Below, in pieces: positions 40,601 to 45,218 of a stretch of DNA of 64,000 bases. Within the stretch, counting starts at the first letter, position 1. Every line of letters starts with the position of its first letter. Location of the stretch: assembly GCA_051747265.1 (NCBI GenBank), contig JBNJFY010000001.1:744001-808000 (forward strand), given 5' to 3'. A model generated the notes under the pieces. The model saw only the letters and a program-made list of their open reading frames with translations, was not told where the DNA came from and ran no database searches. Source of the stretch: JBNJFY01 sp051747265 (GTDB lineage: Bacteria > Bacteroidota > Rhodothermia > Balneolales > Balneolaceae). A program made the position numbers and the translations under genes.

Positions 40601-43045
40601 CTGACCAAATATGGTTAGCGTGGCGTGGACATCTGCTCCTTGATAGAGTTCATTTTCGATGAAGTTGGCATCGGTGATCTGGTCGCTGAGTACATAACCG
40701 TCGTTGGTGCCGTTAACCTCCATAGTCTGATAAAGATCAGTAGAAGCGATCGTGGTGGCTCCTCCCGCATGATCCACATATCCGACCGGTGAGTCATCAA
40801 TATAAATAGTGAGAATACCCGCACTGGCCGATACGTCCAGGCTATTGGTATTCTCGGTTAAGGTTCCACTCAACGAGGGCGCCGCCGGTGCCGCTGCCAA
40901 AATCTTCACCGGATCCGAGGCCGGACTTTCACTTTTTCCCGGAGCTGTGGCCTTGGCGTAAATATCATCCCCGGCCGAAAGGGTTACCCCGGTTACATCC
41001 ACCGACCAGTCTCCCGCTGAATTTACCGTAGCCACCGCGGCAATTTTATCCGTATCGGTAGTCCCGTTTTGATAGAGTTGAATCTCGGTTCCGGCTGACT
41101 CGGAAGAAATCCCCTCAATGGTGGTAGCGGCAGAAGTGTACTCCCCGGTTATGGTTGGAGCTGTGGACGGATCCAGACTCCCCCCGACGGCATCGATAGT
41201 GATCACAGATGTTGAATCAGTCAATAATCCAGTAGATGCTATTGCTCGAGCATAAATTTTATCCCCACCTACAAAAGACTGACCGCTTATCGTCCAAGCT
41301 TCAGACACACCGGCCGAACCGGAAATAGAGGTGTTGGTGATCAACTTCCCATTCTTATAAAAATTGACCTGAGTAGCATCTCCATCAACTGTACCGGATA
41401 CACTGGTCGCGTCTTCATTATAAGCCGCCTGATCGAAGCTGGGTACATAGGTTGGTTGTGTCGCCGTATCTAACGATTCAAAGGTAGCCGATCTAGCTCC
41501 AATACAGGATGGGTTCCCATCTTCGTACAATACTACTTCGTATGATTGATCAACGGCTAAACCATTATTCCCGCTCCCCATAACTAAGGACCACGTATTA
41601 GACCCATCTGTACTTACTGTAGCTTCTGCAGCGGTGGTTAAATATTGGGCATTAGATATAAAAGCACCTTTATTATCGACAACCTGTGCCGTGGTTGTTG
41701 TTCCTGCATCATAGACCACCAAGCCATATGTTGTTGCCGGATTATTAGCGATGACTGTTTCCAACCCCGCCATAACCCCCGATATTTCCTGGATTCGTCC
41801 GCCGTTATTGGTATGTACCCCATCAATGCTTACTGTAGATACCTCCGTTGCCAGACATGGCCCTTCCGAAGTTCCCGGCGTGGTTACGGTAACTGCTGTA
41901 GAATACTCGGATTGCTCCTTGGATCCATATTGGGCCCGGGCAGTCACATTTTGTCCGTCGGATAAGGCTGAAAGACCAGAAAGCGTCCATGTATAACCGG
42001 AAGAGGTCGTACTCCCCACAAAACTACCATCTACATATACATTGATGGTAGTGCCGTCTTCCTCATCGATATACCCGGAGACTTCGGTATCGCCATCCAA
42101 AATGGGACGATCCAATCCGGGCGTGGCGGTGGGGGTGACCAGTGAACCGAATCCGCTGCTCCCTTCGGCCAGGTCATTCGCCGAGGTGGGCGGAAAGGAA
42201 TCGATGATCTGGATGATGCCCTGCATGGCATCTTTGTAATTGTTGTCATTGATGCCGTTGACATCGGAGATAGTACCCGTAATTCCACTCTGCGCGCGAG
42301 TGATGGTAGCCATGGCCGCTTTAAATTGGGTGCTGGCCGAGAAACTTCCGGATATAGCATTGTTGATTTCAGAGACCGGCACATAGAAATCATAGAATAT
42401 ACCACTGGAGCCATCTACATGATCGTAGGAAACAGCTTTTTGAAAATAATCATCAATGGGGGATAATAACGTCTTGCTATTGATACTTTCCCCATTCAAA
42501 TCATAAATAGCTACCCCATTATTGGTTTCCAGCACAATTTCAAATTGGAAACCCGGATTGGTAGTGGAGTAGTTTCCGCCCTTGGGGCCAAATACATCAA
42601 AATCGGTATTAAAGAAGAAGCTGTATCCTTTGGAGGCCGTGGATTGATCGGCAATACGCACCCGGAAGATCAGGTTGGATCCATCATAAAACATGAAGGC
42701 GGATTGCTTGCTACCGTTGTCCACAATATCGGTATGTCCGCCGCCGGCACCGGTACGTACGTCATTGATAGGTTCAATTTCCACCTGCGGCATGGCAAAC
42801 ATGCTTATTTCACTCTGGCTGACATCATCCAGAACAAATCCGCTAGACGTTTCCGAAGCGTACCCATCTCCATTGGGATCCAATACCGTTGTGCCCGCAT
42901 TTTGAGCCGGCTTAAAAATCAACCCCTTGGTCTGGGCATACGCCGATCCCGCCATGCTAAGCATGAGCGTGATAGCGATTAATACCTTACCCAATACCTT
43001 CGCTAATGGGGTATTTATCTGCTTAGATTCCCTGCTAATTTTCAT
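19412..43045 (-). CDS. giant (7877-aa) modular T9SS surface protein / adhesin-like
   Basis: One uninterrupted 23.6-kb frame. Order of parts: signal peptide (1-37, ending SAYA before Q); an N-terminal domain of about 260 residues with DPNGDGY and FMFYDGSNLIFRVRIAD (DOMON-like appearance); several Ig-like modules (about 300-920); two TIG/IPT domains (about 932-1116); a long array of invasin/Big-type modules (about 1117-4570) with TAQDxYGNT and VTTDANGEADF-type motifs; five CSPG/cadherin-like repeats of about 113 aa (about 4572-5143); a second Big-type array (to about 7175); a LamG-like domain (about 7179-7408, DFSIEMWTLPKG); cadherin-like and FN3-like domains; and a type A T9SS sorting domain (about 7786-7877, NYPNPFNPSTNIEY). 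It is predicted to be displayed on the cell surface. The ATG directly follows the stop of the OmpA-domain gene (TAGATG), which suggests translational coupling. Adhesion is the usual role of such proteins but is inferred. Confidence 0.92.
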   Translation of the reverse strand: MKISRESKQINTPLAKVLGKVLIAITLMLSMAGSAYAQTKGLIFKPAQNAGTTVLDPNGDGYASETSSGFVLDDVSQSEISMFAMPQVEIEPINDVRTGAGGGHTDIVDNGSKQSAFMFYDGSNLIFRVRIADQSTASKGYSFFFNTDFDVFGPKGGNYSTTNPGFQFEIVLETNNGVAIYDLNGESINSKTLLSPIDDYFQKAVSYDHVDGSSGIFYDFYVPVSEINNAISGSFSASTQFKAAMATITRAQSGITGTISDVNGINDNNYKDAMQGIIQIIDSFPPTSANDLAEGSSGFGSLVTPTATPGLDRPILDGDTEVSGYIDEEDGTTINVYVDGSFVGSTTSSGYTWTLSGLSALSDGQNVTARAQYGSKEQSEYSTAVTVTTPGTSEGPCLATEVSTVSIDGVHTNNGGRIQEISGVMAGLETVIANNPATTYGLVVYDAGTTTTAQVVDNKGAFISNAQYLTTAAEATVSTDGSNTWSLVMGSGNNGLAVDQSYEVVLYEDGNPSCIGARSATFESLDTATQPTYVPSFDQAAYNEDATSVSGTVDGDATQVNFYKNGKLITNTSISGSAGVSEAWTISGQSFVGGDKIYARAIASTGLLTDSTSVITIDAVGGSLDPSTAPTITGEYTSAATTIEGISSESAGTEIQLYQNGTTDTDKIAAVATVNSAGDWSVDVTGVTLSAGDDIYAKATAPGKSESPASDPVKILAAAPAAPSLSGTLTENTNSLDVSASAGILTIYIDDSPVGYVDHAGGATTIASTDLYQTMEVNGTNDGYVLSDQITDANFIENELYQGADVHATLTIFGQQESAESNTLTVTGVDSFEITLASPGTDKYAGTEFDIIITAKDGVGSTYTGFDGTVTLYSSQVPISDGYRVTGNFTSGTITHTIKVDAGDQNAVLNAINTADPFISGSSNSFTILNPDDVSLTSIDPTQKYRGEAQFEMTINGTNLVSSSVVRFDGSDRPTTFVSSSELKATIYESDLTSNGNYEITVYSPPPLGTGEETDPATFQVVDPPAPTIASINPTNADQYSNVDVTITGTGLVDNVTTLQFGDGSSAISINSIEGSSDYTTLTANLDINDATAQAYDVTVENPAPGGGSATLASAFTVNPVTHAGFTISNITSPQTAGQDFTVTITAVESDGTTTFTGFTGNVDLTASEGSVDPTTVGPFTSGEWTGSINVSQATASGLTVTATNAAAGQGQTGTSNSFNVDAGAADQYQVSVSDSSPEAGTDVTITAQLTDEFGNDVTTSGRTVTWSSTNGGSFASATSTTDANGTATVTFTTSGTEDTDHKITASDGNGVSGQSSTLTTTPPPHTAIAFTTAQRTFTAGGTSQYIIVELQDGAGNPTPATSEVTITLSSDSGTGTFRNQANTADLASNQLTIAEGVSSGTFKYRDQTSGTHQLTADDGTYAANQNITVNHATTSRLVLSGSGTQTAGSAQSLTITAQDTYGNTATSYTGDKSLTFSGASAAPDGTNPTVTAKDGTATNFGTATTINFASGQATVSGGSNGSMVLYKDETATVGVTDGSISENATLDVTVSPASAAAFNLAAGSTNLTTGGTTNLTITAVDAYGNTATGYTGDQTLTFSGGSAAPDGSNATVTDKSGSTVNLGSATTINFSNGVASVSSGNNGQIALYTAETATIGVADGAISESSTVDITVGPDSAAAFDLAATSTSITAGGTSDFTITAVDNYGNTATGYTGDKSLTFSGANAAPDGTNPTVSDKDGNPVNVGTSTPITFTSGVASVSSGNNGRITLYKDETANIGVTDGSISESSTLGITVGFGALEQFAWNLNSPQTNRAAFTGTNTLTAQDAYGNTVTDFDASSDNVTISNDLGGTVTSLGSGGNNVLDQAGDFASGVADLTALGMTYEGTSGSGTFTATSANNGKTGNSGSVTINPASANQLVFNSEPSATSSGSTLSNVVVEVQDADGNTITSDPDGGTTETVTLAFTTGTNTEGATLSGTKTVNINWASGTATFNDLSVDLVGSYQLTASTNVSGPADKNSASFSITAGAPAQLSFGSQPSSTTAGQTMSNVVVEVQDAAGNTVTSDPDGGTTESISLAFTTGTNTEGATLSGTASVNVNWASGTATFSDLSVDKVGSYQLDASTGMGGITDLTSNSFNITVGAAASMSVTTQPTTATAGAAIPGTPVVTMYDSEGNPVSNENITVSLNKNSFASGTTTLTTDANGEVNFSDLVIQTAATGYQLNFTTDAAGVSDVSSNTFTVDPASLDHFVVEANGGGNIGAQTAGSSFDIQIIAQDQYNNTVTGFTGTVDLSGPTFASGGGTTANFTGGELTGHSVQLNNAGTTTITATNSGAGSETGTSNSFTVNPSAASTLVITQQPIGGTGSNDGSATGIGTVDLSTQDDYGNASTVGLSSPQNVAVAINTDPSSGATLSGTTTQDIQSGSTSFADLKLDKDGTGFKVAFSSTGLSTVVSDAFNMTQVEDDSGFDVALASGGNKTAGSSFNLSITNAKDAGGSNLDGSINVIVTSDQAGDGEVHNTTVNFSSGSATVPVTLETATTHTLTVDVTGVSSDQTVGATVDPASLDNFAVSLNSPQTVGETFTGTNTLTARDEFGNTITSFDASADNVTLSTTLTGTLSGVGSGSNNVLDQAGDFSNGVADLTDLGLTFTGTAGSGTITATAGSGGSGTSGSITVNVGSTSQLAISVQPTDAQSGSAISPAVEVQLQDAGGNNVSSSGVDIDIAANQGTLSGTTTQSTNASGVASFNDLSIAEANTGYTLTATSTGLTGVTSNTFEITPGAISASNSTVTATSPVTADGTSTSTVTIALKDANNNVISGKADGDFVIGLTGDATEGTVSETGTNGTYEVTVTNTTAEVVTVTVTASGTTLDDQPTITFEAGAAASMSVTTQPATSTAGSAIAGTPVVTMVDAQGNPVSGEDVTVALNKNNFASGTTTVTTDANGEADFSDLVIETADSGYQLNFSTDAAGVTDVSSNSFTVDPAAASMLVISQQPTDNTGSGDGSATSIGNVTVETQDDYGNASTSGLSSPQDVTAALNTDPSGSATLGGTKTQDIQSGSVTFNDLTLDKDGTGFDIQFTSTGLTAVTTNTFNMSQVEDASGFDLALDVAGNKTAGDSFDLALTNAKDGTGSDLDGSYNVTVTSDQDGERVNTAINFSSGSATVPVTLTTASGHTLTVDVAPVSNDKNIGVTVDPAAVNNFVVEANGGGNIADQTAGSSFDIQITAQDSYGNTADFSGTVDLTTTNSTFASGQATTTGNFTSGVLTGFGVTLKETASNATLTATNSSGAENGTSNSFAVTDAGLDHYLVEASGGGNIADQTAGSSFDIQITAQDEFDNTVEGFTGTVDLSGPTFTSGGGTTGNFTTGQLTGHSVQINTAGTATITATNSGAGSETGSSNSFTIDAANSSQLVITQQPSDGTGSSDGSATSTGDVTVVTQDPYGNASTGGLGSPENVSISLSNDPSSGATLGGTTTKDIQSGSVTFDDLTLDKDGTGFELTISSGSLSNATTDPFDMTQVEDASGFDVALAIAGNKTAGSPFNLSITNAKDAAGSNLDGSISVTVTSDQAGDGTIFNTTTNFSSGSATVPVTLETAATHTLTINVTGVTDDQTQGVTVDPDAVSDFVVEANGGGTIADQTAGSSFDIQITAQDSYGNTADFSGTVDLTTTNSTFDTGQTTTTGNFTSGVLTGFGVTLKETASNATLTATNSSGAENGTSNSFAVSDAGLDHFVVEANGGGNIGTQTAGNSFDIQITAQDEFDNTVSGFTGTVDLSGPTFASGGGTTGNFTSGQLAGHSVQINTAGTTSITATNSGAGSETGSSNSFDVNAASASTLVITQQPTGGTGSGDGSATGIGTVNLSTEDDYGNASTVGLSNPQNVTVAVNTDPSSGATLSGTTTQDIQSGSASFADLKLNKDGTGFKIEFASTGLSTVVSDDFTMSQVEDASDFDVALAAAGNKTAGSSFDLDITNAQDGTGSALDGSIAVTVTSDQAGDGTVYNTTATFNNGSATVPVVLETATTHTLTVDVTGVSSDQTVGVTVDPAGLDNFLFALNSPQTVGEAFTGTNTLTARDEFNNTITDFDASADNVTLTTSLTGTLSGVGSGSNNVLDQAADFSNGVADLTNLGLTFTGTAGSGTITATAGSGGSGTSANITMNVGSASQLVISTQPTDAQSGVAISPAVEVQLQDAGGNDVSSSGVDIDIAVNQGTLSGTTTQSTDGSGVASFNNLSIAEANTGYTLTATSTGLTDATTNTFEITPGAISASQSSVTANPTSVEADGTSTTTLTIALKDANSNAISGQAGNIALSNLSNASESAVTETGTSGTYEVDLTNSTVEQITLTVTADGTPLNDTPTIDFVAGAADNMVVTTQPSTTSAGNSINGPPTVTVKDANGHPVSGVDVTVSVNQNSFASGTATVTTDANGEADFTDLKINTADSGYQLTFDADAAGVTNVNSNNFTITAGAADQIVKVSGDSQSKTDGSALDNPFVIRIDDAFGNPVSGEALTFAISSEPSGSTNGTSLSTTNTTTDANGEASSTLTLGDEAGSYEVTVSSGTLSDVTFTATATPSNTDPTVATNTGLTLDEGTEKTISQTDLEISDAEQAAGNITYTVSAVPANGTLKLSGTDLALNDTFTQQDINDNKLSYAHDGSETTGDSFKFTAADGQGGSLAENTFNITVTAVNDAPVIVTNTGVTVDEGNAGTIGQTELEVTDDEQSAANLTYTVDNNVSNGTLKLDGVNLSGGDTFTQDDIDNNKLTYQHDGTETTSDSFDFTLSDGNGGSIGATTFSITVNTSNDTPVLATNDGISVDEGNTVTIPQGKLEVTDEEQSAANITYTVDSDVSNGTLKVNGTGISNGDTFTQQDINNSNLTYEHDGSETNSDSFDFTVSDGNGGSIAATTFSITVNAVNDTPVLAANNGLTLDEGTEKSITSTELEVTDVEQTAGSITYTVSNVPANGDLKLNGTALSNTDTFTQQDIVDDNLSYEHDGSETTSDSFDFTVSDGAGGSIAATTFNISVTPVNNDPVLATNTGITVDEGEAGTIAQADLEVTDAEQAAGDITYTVDSNVSNGTVKLDGVDLSDGDTFTQDDIDNNKVTYQHDGTETTSDSFDFTVSDGNGGSIAATTFNITVNNTTTVDQLTIVSGNNQSKTAGQALDNALVVKALDAQGNVEKDVSITFAIDQEPGSGASLSTTSETTNASGQASTALTLDTETGTYKVTASAAGVPDVQFTATATPDAADAGNALITANDASITADGTSTTTITVQLKDQYGNNLDAGGDNVTLSTDAGSLSGVTDENDGTYTATLTSSTSVETATITGEVNSAAITDQETVDFTVGGFDLAESTISVDKTTITADGADASNVTVQLIDANGNDITTGGETVVISTDLGNITATSDENDGSYTATLTSTNTGTATISATINGSAITSGDPTVTIESGAISASNSSVTANPNTVTADGTTKSTVTIALKDAHNNVISGEAANISLSGLSNATAGAVSETGTAGTYEVDLTNTTAEDITISVDADGTTLDDTPTISFVPGVISASNSSVTANPTSLTADGTTVSTVTIALKDANNNAVSGEAGNINLSGLSNATAGTVNETGTAGTYQVDLTNTVAEDISVAVEADGTTLDDTPSISFTSGNVDAGNSVVNATSPHTADGTDASTVTIELKDANNNAISGLTNAVFNIAVTGDASVGTVSETGTAGTYEVEVTNTTAEDVTVTVTADGTTLNDAPSITFDAGAAADLAMVSGNNQTDEVASTLGNSFVVAITDADGNPVSGETVNFTISSEPNGASGSSLSSSSVTTDANGEASTNLTLGDVTGTYDVTVSSGTLTDVRFSATATPGAADAGTSIITAATNSITADGTSTTTVTVQLKDQYGNNLDAGGDNVTLSTDAGSLSGVTDENDGTYTATLTSSTTVETATITGEVNSAAITDQETVDFTVGGFDLAESTISVDKTTITADGTDASNVTVQLKDANGNDITTGGETVVIATDLGDITATTDENDGSYTATLTSTNTGTAELSATINGSAITSGNPTVTVEAGSISASKSTVSATSPHTADGTDAATVTIQLKDANSNVIGGLSNNDFTLNVTGDASTGTISETGTSGTYEVDLTNTTAENVTITVIADGVTLDDTPTVTFESGTASSLTLVSGNNQSDTVTSTLAQSLVVELNDGQGNPVSGEDISFSISGQPTGAAASLSATSVTTDANGQATVDLTLGTITGDYEVTASYGSLTDVIFDATANPGAADADKSLITANPASITADGSSTSTITVQLRDQYENKLTVGGETVTLSTDAGSLSGVTDENDGTYTATLTASTNVETATIEGALNSSAISDKATVNFVASTTPENIVFVQQPTDTQAGEAIQPAVTIQLQDDYDNDVAKSGVDITLTFDSGTWSGTLTQTTDANGQAEFNDLVQTVAGTYTITPTANGLNSTPSDSFDIQPGPADEATSTVVANPTSIQANGTSTSTVTVTLFDEYGNKLSSGGETVTMIMDVGQLSSVTDNGDGTYTAIFTSPITVGTANITARLNGADIQDDAAIDLLPGDADVDNSTITANPGSITADGVTTSTITVQLVDVNGNNLDASGGTVTLATTAGSISAVTDNSDGTYSATLTSSTSVEAATITGQLDGNDLSDDASVTFTSGVADAATSTITANPTEITADGSSTATITVQLKDAHGNNLSAGGDNVTLNTTVGTLGSVTDNGDGTYEATLTSATEKGSAEITGTLNGTAITDQANVSMVSGNAASIAYTFGESQQDTVAQTLSDSLVVQVTDDNGNAVGGATVEFSINTTPADAQQQTLSHSQMTTDGDGRAYTKLTLGTKSGDYSVIAEVGSSLADTTKATAIPDVYDLDNATMGAQPTEIVADGTSSSTIELTLRDQYGNLVNSTGLDVDFATTAGTLGDASNDDNGTVTIPLTSSTELATAEVSATVAQTEVSDKATVNFTVGTIASITLEDANDGSGEMYVEALNIKAGTALRFYAIGRDAQGHFVDKIAADEWMVESLSGSYNTEKLSVADDNESAQAEPRGVGQFRITVKDAQYGSFTTDTITVSPNVPNQLVKLYGDNQKQPTRSTLNDSLVVQLSDAYGNAISGDTVLFAVDVAPDNSSDFSVTPSQMITDDQGKAFTKLKLGNEAGMYEMLAQLKSDDQVSTKFGAEAIYSAPDPSFVDTVNTIVFNGSSEVYAYAEDDITLNPNSDFSIEMWTLPKGVNEQGNLIAKWNENNPDDVNNQFRVYLKESTLYAELRLEDGSTISLQSKEFVKESQTKGKSNEIGNKNLANQTYEWAHLALVWNGQNQQVELYHNGFRADQKSISGQLNSSDERMIVGKAFDGEIHEIRFWNSNRTRTDIQAFKDLILSPQSDGLDMYHTFDEDDQEKAPDLTDQKNDLYFTDGVTRNFSVRNVTEVQMLEDESFVNTFKALDAAGGTIAVEITRLPEHGTLYQYDGGSQGAELSGSNESLVDDENRAIYQPDAYFNGLDSLKFRMTDKYGNTAEATRLLRVLPVNNVPQLTLRSSPQRAWEFNQRDTMRVWLDTLTTDPDHSLSDLSWSARVLTPANSASQQVAANDSVSADELSSKMRSMKPGIGSINTYEQGSASHGPNTHDNPAINSHGSTTDSLVVSVDEQNRTIEFTTTPRYVDENVQVEITATDPEGASTVDTAYVTVHYVNAPPEPFDLISPAPVTKLDTLGVTMVWESTQDLEHEEIRYTLHVTRSDGETRSWAGLTDTTKQLYNSEFLDYSYTYSWFVTATDQKADVQSNTTFDFDTPGEAPDRYSLKQNYPNPFNPSTNIEYWVPVNSRVIIKVYNVVGQEVATIVNRPEMVPGTYEARWDARQMASGLYFYQMIAVGLQNGERYIVTKKMTLVQ
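20820..21515 (-). other. LamG/concanavalin-like domain of the giant protein
   Basis: Residues about 7179-7408 read TIVFNGSSEVYAY, DFSIEMWTLPKG, NLIAKWNEN, WAHLALVWNG and EIHEIRFWN, the usual order of a LamG-type jelly roll that often binds sugars or matrix proteins. Confidence 0.75.
27625..29335 (-). repeat. array of five CSPG/cadherin-like repeats in the giant protein
   Basis: Five tandem units of about 113 residues each contain a VDEG motif, a TYTV strand, DTFTQQDI (or QDDI), an HDGSETTSDSF motif and SDGNGGS. Such repeats normally bind Ca2+ through their acidic residues. The block splits the Big-type modules into two arrays. Confidence 0.85.
29950..31870 (-). repeat. seven-module super-repeat, copy 2, inside the giant gene
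   Basis: Same module order as copy 1: VEANGGGNIGTQTAG, ITQQPTGGTGS, GNKTAGSSF, LNSPQTVGEAF, ISTQPTDAQSG, ISASQSSVTA, then MVVTTQPSTTSAG at the boundary. The length (about 1.92 kb) is almost equal to copy 1. Confidence 0.75.
31570..34090 (-). repeat. two tandem four-module units inside the giant gene
   Basis: Two consecutive units of about 1.25 kb (about 32850-34090 and 31570-32830) each encode, in order, ISQQP/ITQQP, NKTAG, VEANGGG followed by SYGNTADFSG, and VEASGGG/VEANGGG followed by EFDNTV-GFTG. They contain an exact 89-base identity: 31899-31987 equals 33171-33259. Confidence 0.75.
34400..36310 (-). repeat. seven-module super-repeat, copy 1, inside the giant gene
   Basis: In protein order the seven Big-type modules begin VEANGGGNIGAQTAG, ITQQPIGGTGS, GNKTAGSSF, LNSPQTVGETF, ISVQPTDAQSG, ISASNSTVTA and MSVTTQPATSTAG (the last lies at the boundary). 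The same order recurs at 29950-31870. Boundaries are read by eye and are accurate to about 20 bases. Confidence 0.75.
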
Positions 43046-44506
43046 CTAATCCGTTTGTTGGATTATGGCTTTATCAAATTCCTTGATCTCGTTCAGTCCC
43101 TGTGGATCGATATATGAAATGTGAATACGTTCGTAGGCTATGCCGCGCTTCATCAATTCCAGACGGATGACTTCCGCTCGGCGATTGGCCCAAAAAATCC
43201 GTGATTGCCGCTTGCCGATACTGCTTGGAAAGCCTTGTACATTAATTGCGAGCTCCTCATTTCGCCGCATATTGACGGCAATCTGATCGAAGGTGGAACC
43301 CATATCATCACTAAAATCTTCAGATTGCGAATCGAAGGAGATGGTTATCGGCTCGTCAAATAAGGTGGAGTCTATGGCAATTTGGGCCAGGCGTTCATCT
43401 ACTCCGCCCGAGGATCCTTCAGTAGTAATTGAGGTCGCAAAGGTTACCCGGCGATTTTTGGATCGGCCTTGTTTAGTATCATTATCATATTCGGGACGAG
43501 CTTCGCCATACCCGGTATGTGATAAGCGATCAGGACCTATGCCGCGCTGCATGATATATTTGGAAACCGTCCAAGCCCGCTCTTTGGACAAGGGGAGATT
43601 AAACCATTGATATCCCCGACTGTCGGTATGGCCTTCCAGCGTTAAATCTAACTGCGGATACGCTTCCAGTAGGAATGCGATGCGATCCACCCGGTCCCGT
43701 TGTTCAGATTTAATCCGGGCTTTGAAATAATCAAAGAAGACGGTATCTCGCTCAATCTCTGAGCGTGCCCATTCTCTCATAGAGTTAGCTTCAGGGACCA
43801 CCAGGGTCATGGCCGGTTCCGGCAATGGGGGTGGTTCAAACAGCTGAATACGAGGAGGGGCCGGGGGCTTGGGTTGCGGTTTCAAAAAGTGGATTCCGAT
43901 GGTGAGCCCCCAGTAACCCTGAAAAAAGCCTTGGGTAGATGCGGCCAATCGACGGCTGAAGGATTGCGTATAGTGGGCACCTACGCGCAGGGCGGTACTT
44001 TGATCCAGCTTATATTCCATAGAGGCCCCCACCGGTATCACGGGGGTAATTCCATTGGAATAGCCCCATAACGACGAGGCGCGGATTCGTGGCCCCACTT
44101 CTACAGTCAGTGGATCATCGGGGCGGGCAATCTCAATTGGCTTAAAATACAAAGCGCCAACTCCAGCGAAGAATTCGGGACGTAATCGGTTATTGATTTC
44201 ACGAGGTTTGTATATAAATCGGTATTCCATCGGAATTAATCGGGTCCGATATTGCACACCCGAGACGGTACCCAAACCGATATTCACTTCCCCTTGCAGA
44301 TTCCGGAGTAGGCCGTCATGACGAACGAACATACGGGCTAAAAATCGTGCCTGATTATCGCGGTAATCCGTTTGTCCGCCGTATGCACCTAATGTCATTC
44401 CAAAGTCAACATATTGAGCATAGCTATCACTCGGACTTAGCGCACTGCCCACTACGGACAATACCAATCCCACAAGGATTACGATATGTGATTTTACCCA
44501 ACGCAA
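43046..44506 (-). CDS. OmpA-domain outer-membrane protein with N-terminal barrel, partner of the giant protein
   Basis: A 486-aa protein. A signal peptide (about 1-30, ending DSYA before QYVDFGM) is followed by a barrel-like region (about 31-215) with alternating strands and YWGLTIGIHFL at its end. A proline-rich linker (KPPAPPRIQLFEPPPLPEP) follows, then an OmpA peptidoglycan-binding domain with EGHTDSRGYQWFNLPLSKERA and SKNRRVTF, which contain the usual Asp and Arg ligands of diaminopimelate. A second, more degenerate OmpA-like copy fills the C-terminus (INVQGFPSSIGKRQ, ANRRAEVIR). The annotated start is TTG at 44506 with no clear ribosome-binding site, so it is uncertain. Its TAG abuts the ATG of the giant gene. 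It probably anchors the pair to the cell wall or assists surface assembly, as OmpA-type partners do for giant Bacteroidota adhesins; this is inference. Confidence 0.85.
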   Translation of the reverse strand: MRWVKSHIVILVGLVLSVVGSALSPSDSYAQYVDFGMTLGAYGGQTDYRDNQARFLARMFVRHDGLLRNLQGEVNIGLGTVSGVQYRTRLIPMEYRFIYKPREINNRLRPEFFAGVGALYFKPIEIARPDDPLTVEVGPRIRASSLWGYSNGITPVIPVGASMEYKLDQSTALRVGAHYTQSFSRRLAASTQGFFQGYWGLTIGIHFLKPQPKPPAPPRIQLFEPPPLPEPAMTLVVPEANSMREWARSEIERDTVFFDYFKARIKSEQRDRVDRIAFLLEAYPQLDLTLEGHTDSRGYQWFNLPLSKERAWTVSKYIMQRGIGPDRLSHTGYGEARPEYDNDTKQGRSKNRRVTFATSITTEGSSGGVDERLAQIAIDSTLFDEPITISFDSQSEDFSDDMGSTFDQIAVNMRRNEELAINVQGFPSSIGKRQSRIFWANRRAEVIRLELMKRGIAYERIHISYIDPQGLNEIKEFDKAIIQQTD

Positions 44507-45218
44507 ATGTGACAGACCGTTCTATTTAATTGGAGTAACAGAGCAGTTGGTCAGCAAGATCATACTCTATTTATAGAATAGGAGATCTTGCCATTAGAGA
44601 TATGCCAAATCTTAGCACAAACGTGTCAAAATACTGATTGTTCGCTGTATAGCCGTTCAGGAGTTGCCATTTTTAGCCCTGCAATATTAACTTTTATTAA
44701 TGCTATATCCCTGAATCAGGTCGGAAATACTTTTGATAAAGGGATAGAAAACCGTTATCAATGCCTTCTCTAGATCAAATTTTTACTGATCAGTAGAAAG
44801 AATATCGCCACAAATAACAAGAAAACTCCCATCATCTTCAGACCAATTATCAGCATTGATGAGATAAACCCATTTCCACTTTTGTAGTAATGATTCATAT
44901 CAATACTTCTTAACTCAATTCTGTTGAAATGACAGGTCATCGCAAATAAAGAATTCTCTGCTGCCTGACTTCTTATCCACGATGACCATGTCAATTTTTG
45001 GAAATTCATAAGTTGGTGGACAAGACTACCTCCCGGCTTAGGGAGACGATGATGATATCAGGAGATAGTCTTAGTCGCACCAATATGATTCGGATACTAG
45101 CATCAACTGCCAGTGTTGAATCACTCATAAAGTGACTAATAGAATGTTCACAGACTTGCCAAAAAATGGCACAAACGTGCCAAATTTCGCTCTTTACCGT
45201 CGATAAGTTGAGATGGAG
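44507..45218. promoter_or_regulatory. 712-base upstream region of the OmpA/giant operon with repeated palindromes
   Basis: No convincing gene; a possible 42-aa hydrophobic minus-strand frame (44770-44898) has no clear ribosome-binding site. GCACAAACGTG occurs at 44615-44625 (TAGCACAAACGTGTCAAA) and at 45168-45183 inside the perfect palindrome TGGCACAAACGTGCCA; both copies are also preceded by TGCCAAA. An imperfect hairpin with GCAAGATC/GATCTTGC arms spans 44554-44591, about 50-85 bases before the OmpA start, and could be in the 5' untranslated region. The palindromes resemble a -24/-12 element, but the GG-GC spacing is 9, not 10, so an operator is more likely. Confidence 0.55.

Noticed and set aside
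21800..42982. Dozens of long plus-strand open frames opposite the giant gene (for example 26286-26834, 34026-34508, 29042-29917)
   Set aside because: They are antisense shadows of a repetitive Thr/Ser/Gly-rich coding sequence; their products are repeat-derived and vary with the modules, with no start signals or recognisable domains.
19412..43045. CRISPR array or tandem DNA repeat in the giant gene region
   Set aside because: The repeats are protein-coding modules of variable length with diverged DNA, in one continuous frame.
44770..45009. Small minus-strand frame ending in a hydrophobic 25-residue stretch (a 42-aa version would start at 44898)
   Set aside because: Could be a small membrane protein, but there is no clear ribosome-binding site and it lies in the control region of the OmpA/giant operon.
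44615..45183. Sigma-54 type -24/-12 promoters at the GCACAAACGTG sites
   Set aside because: The GG-GC spacing is 9 instead of 10, and one site has GA in place of GG; a palindromic operator explains the sequence better.
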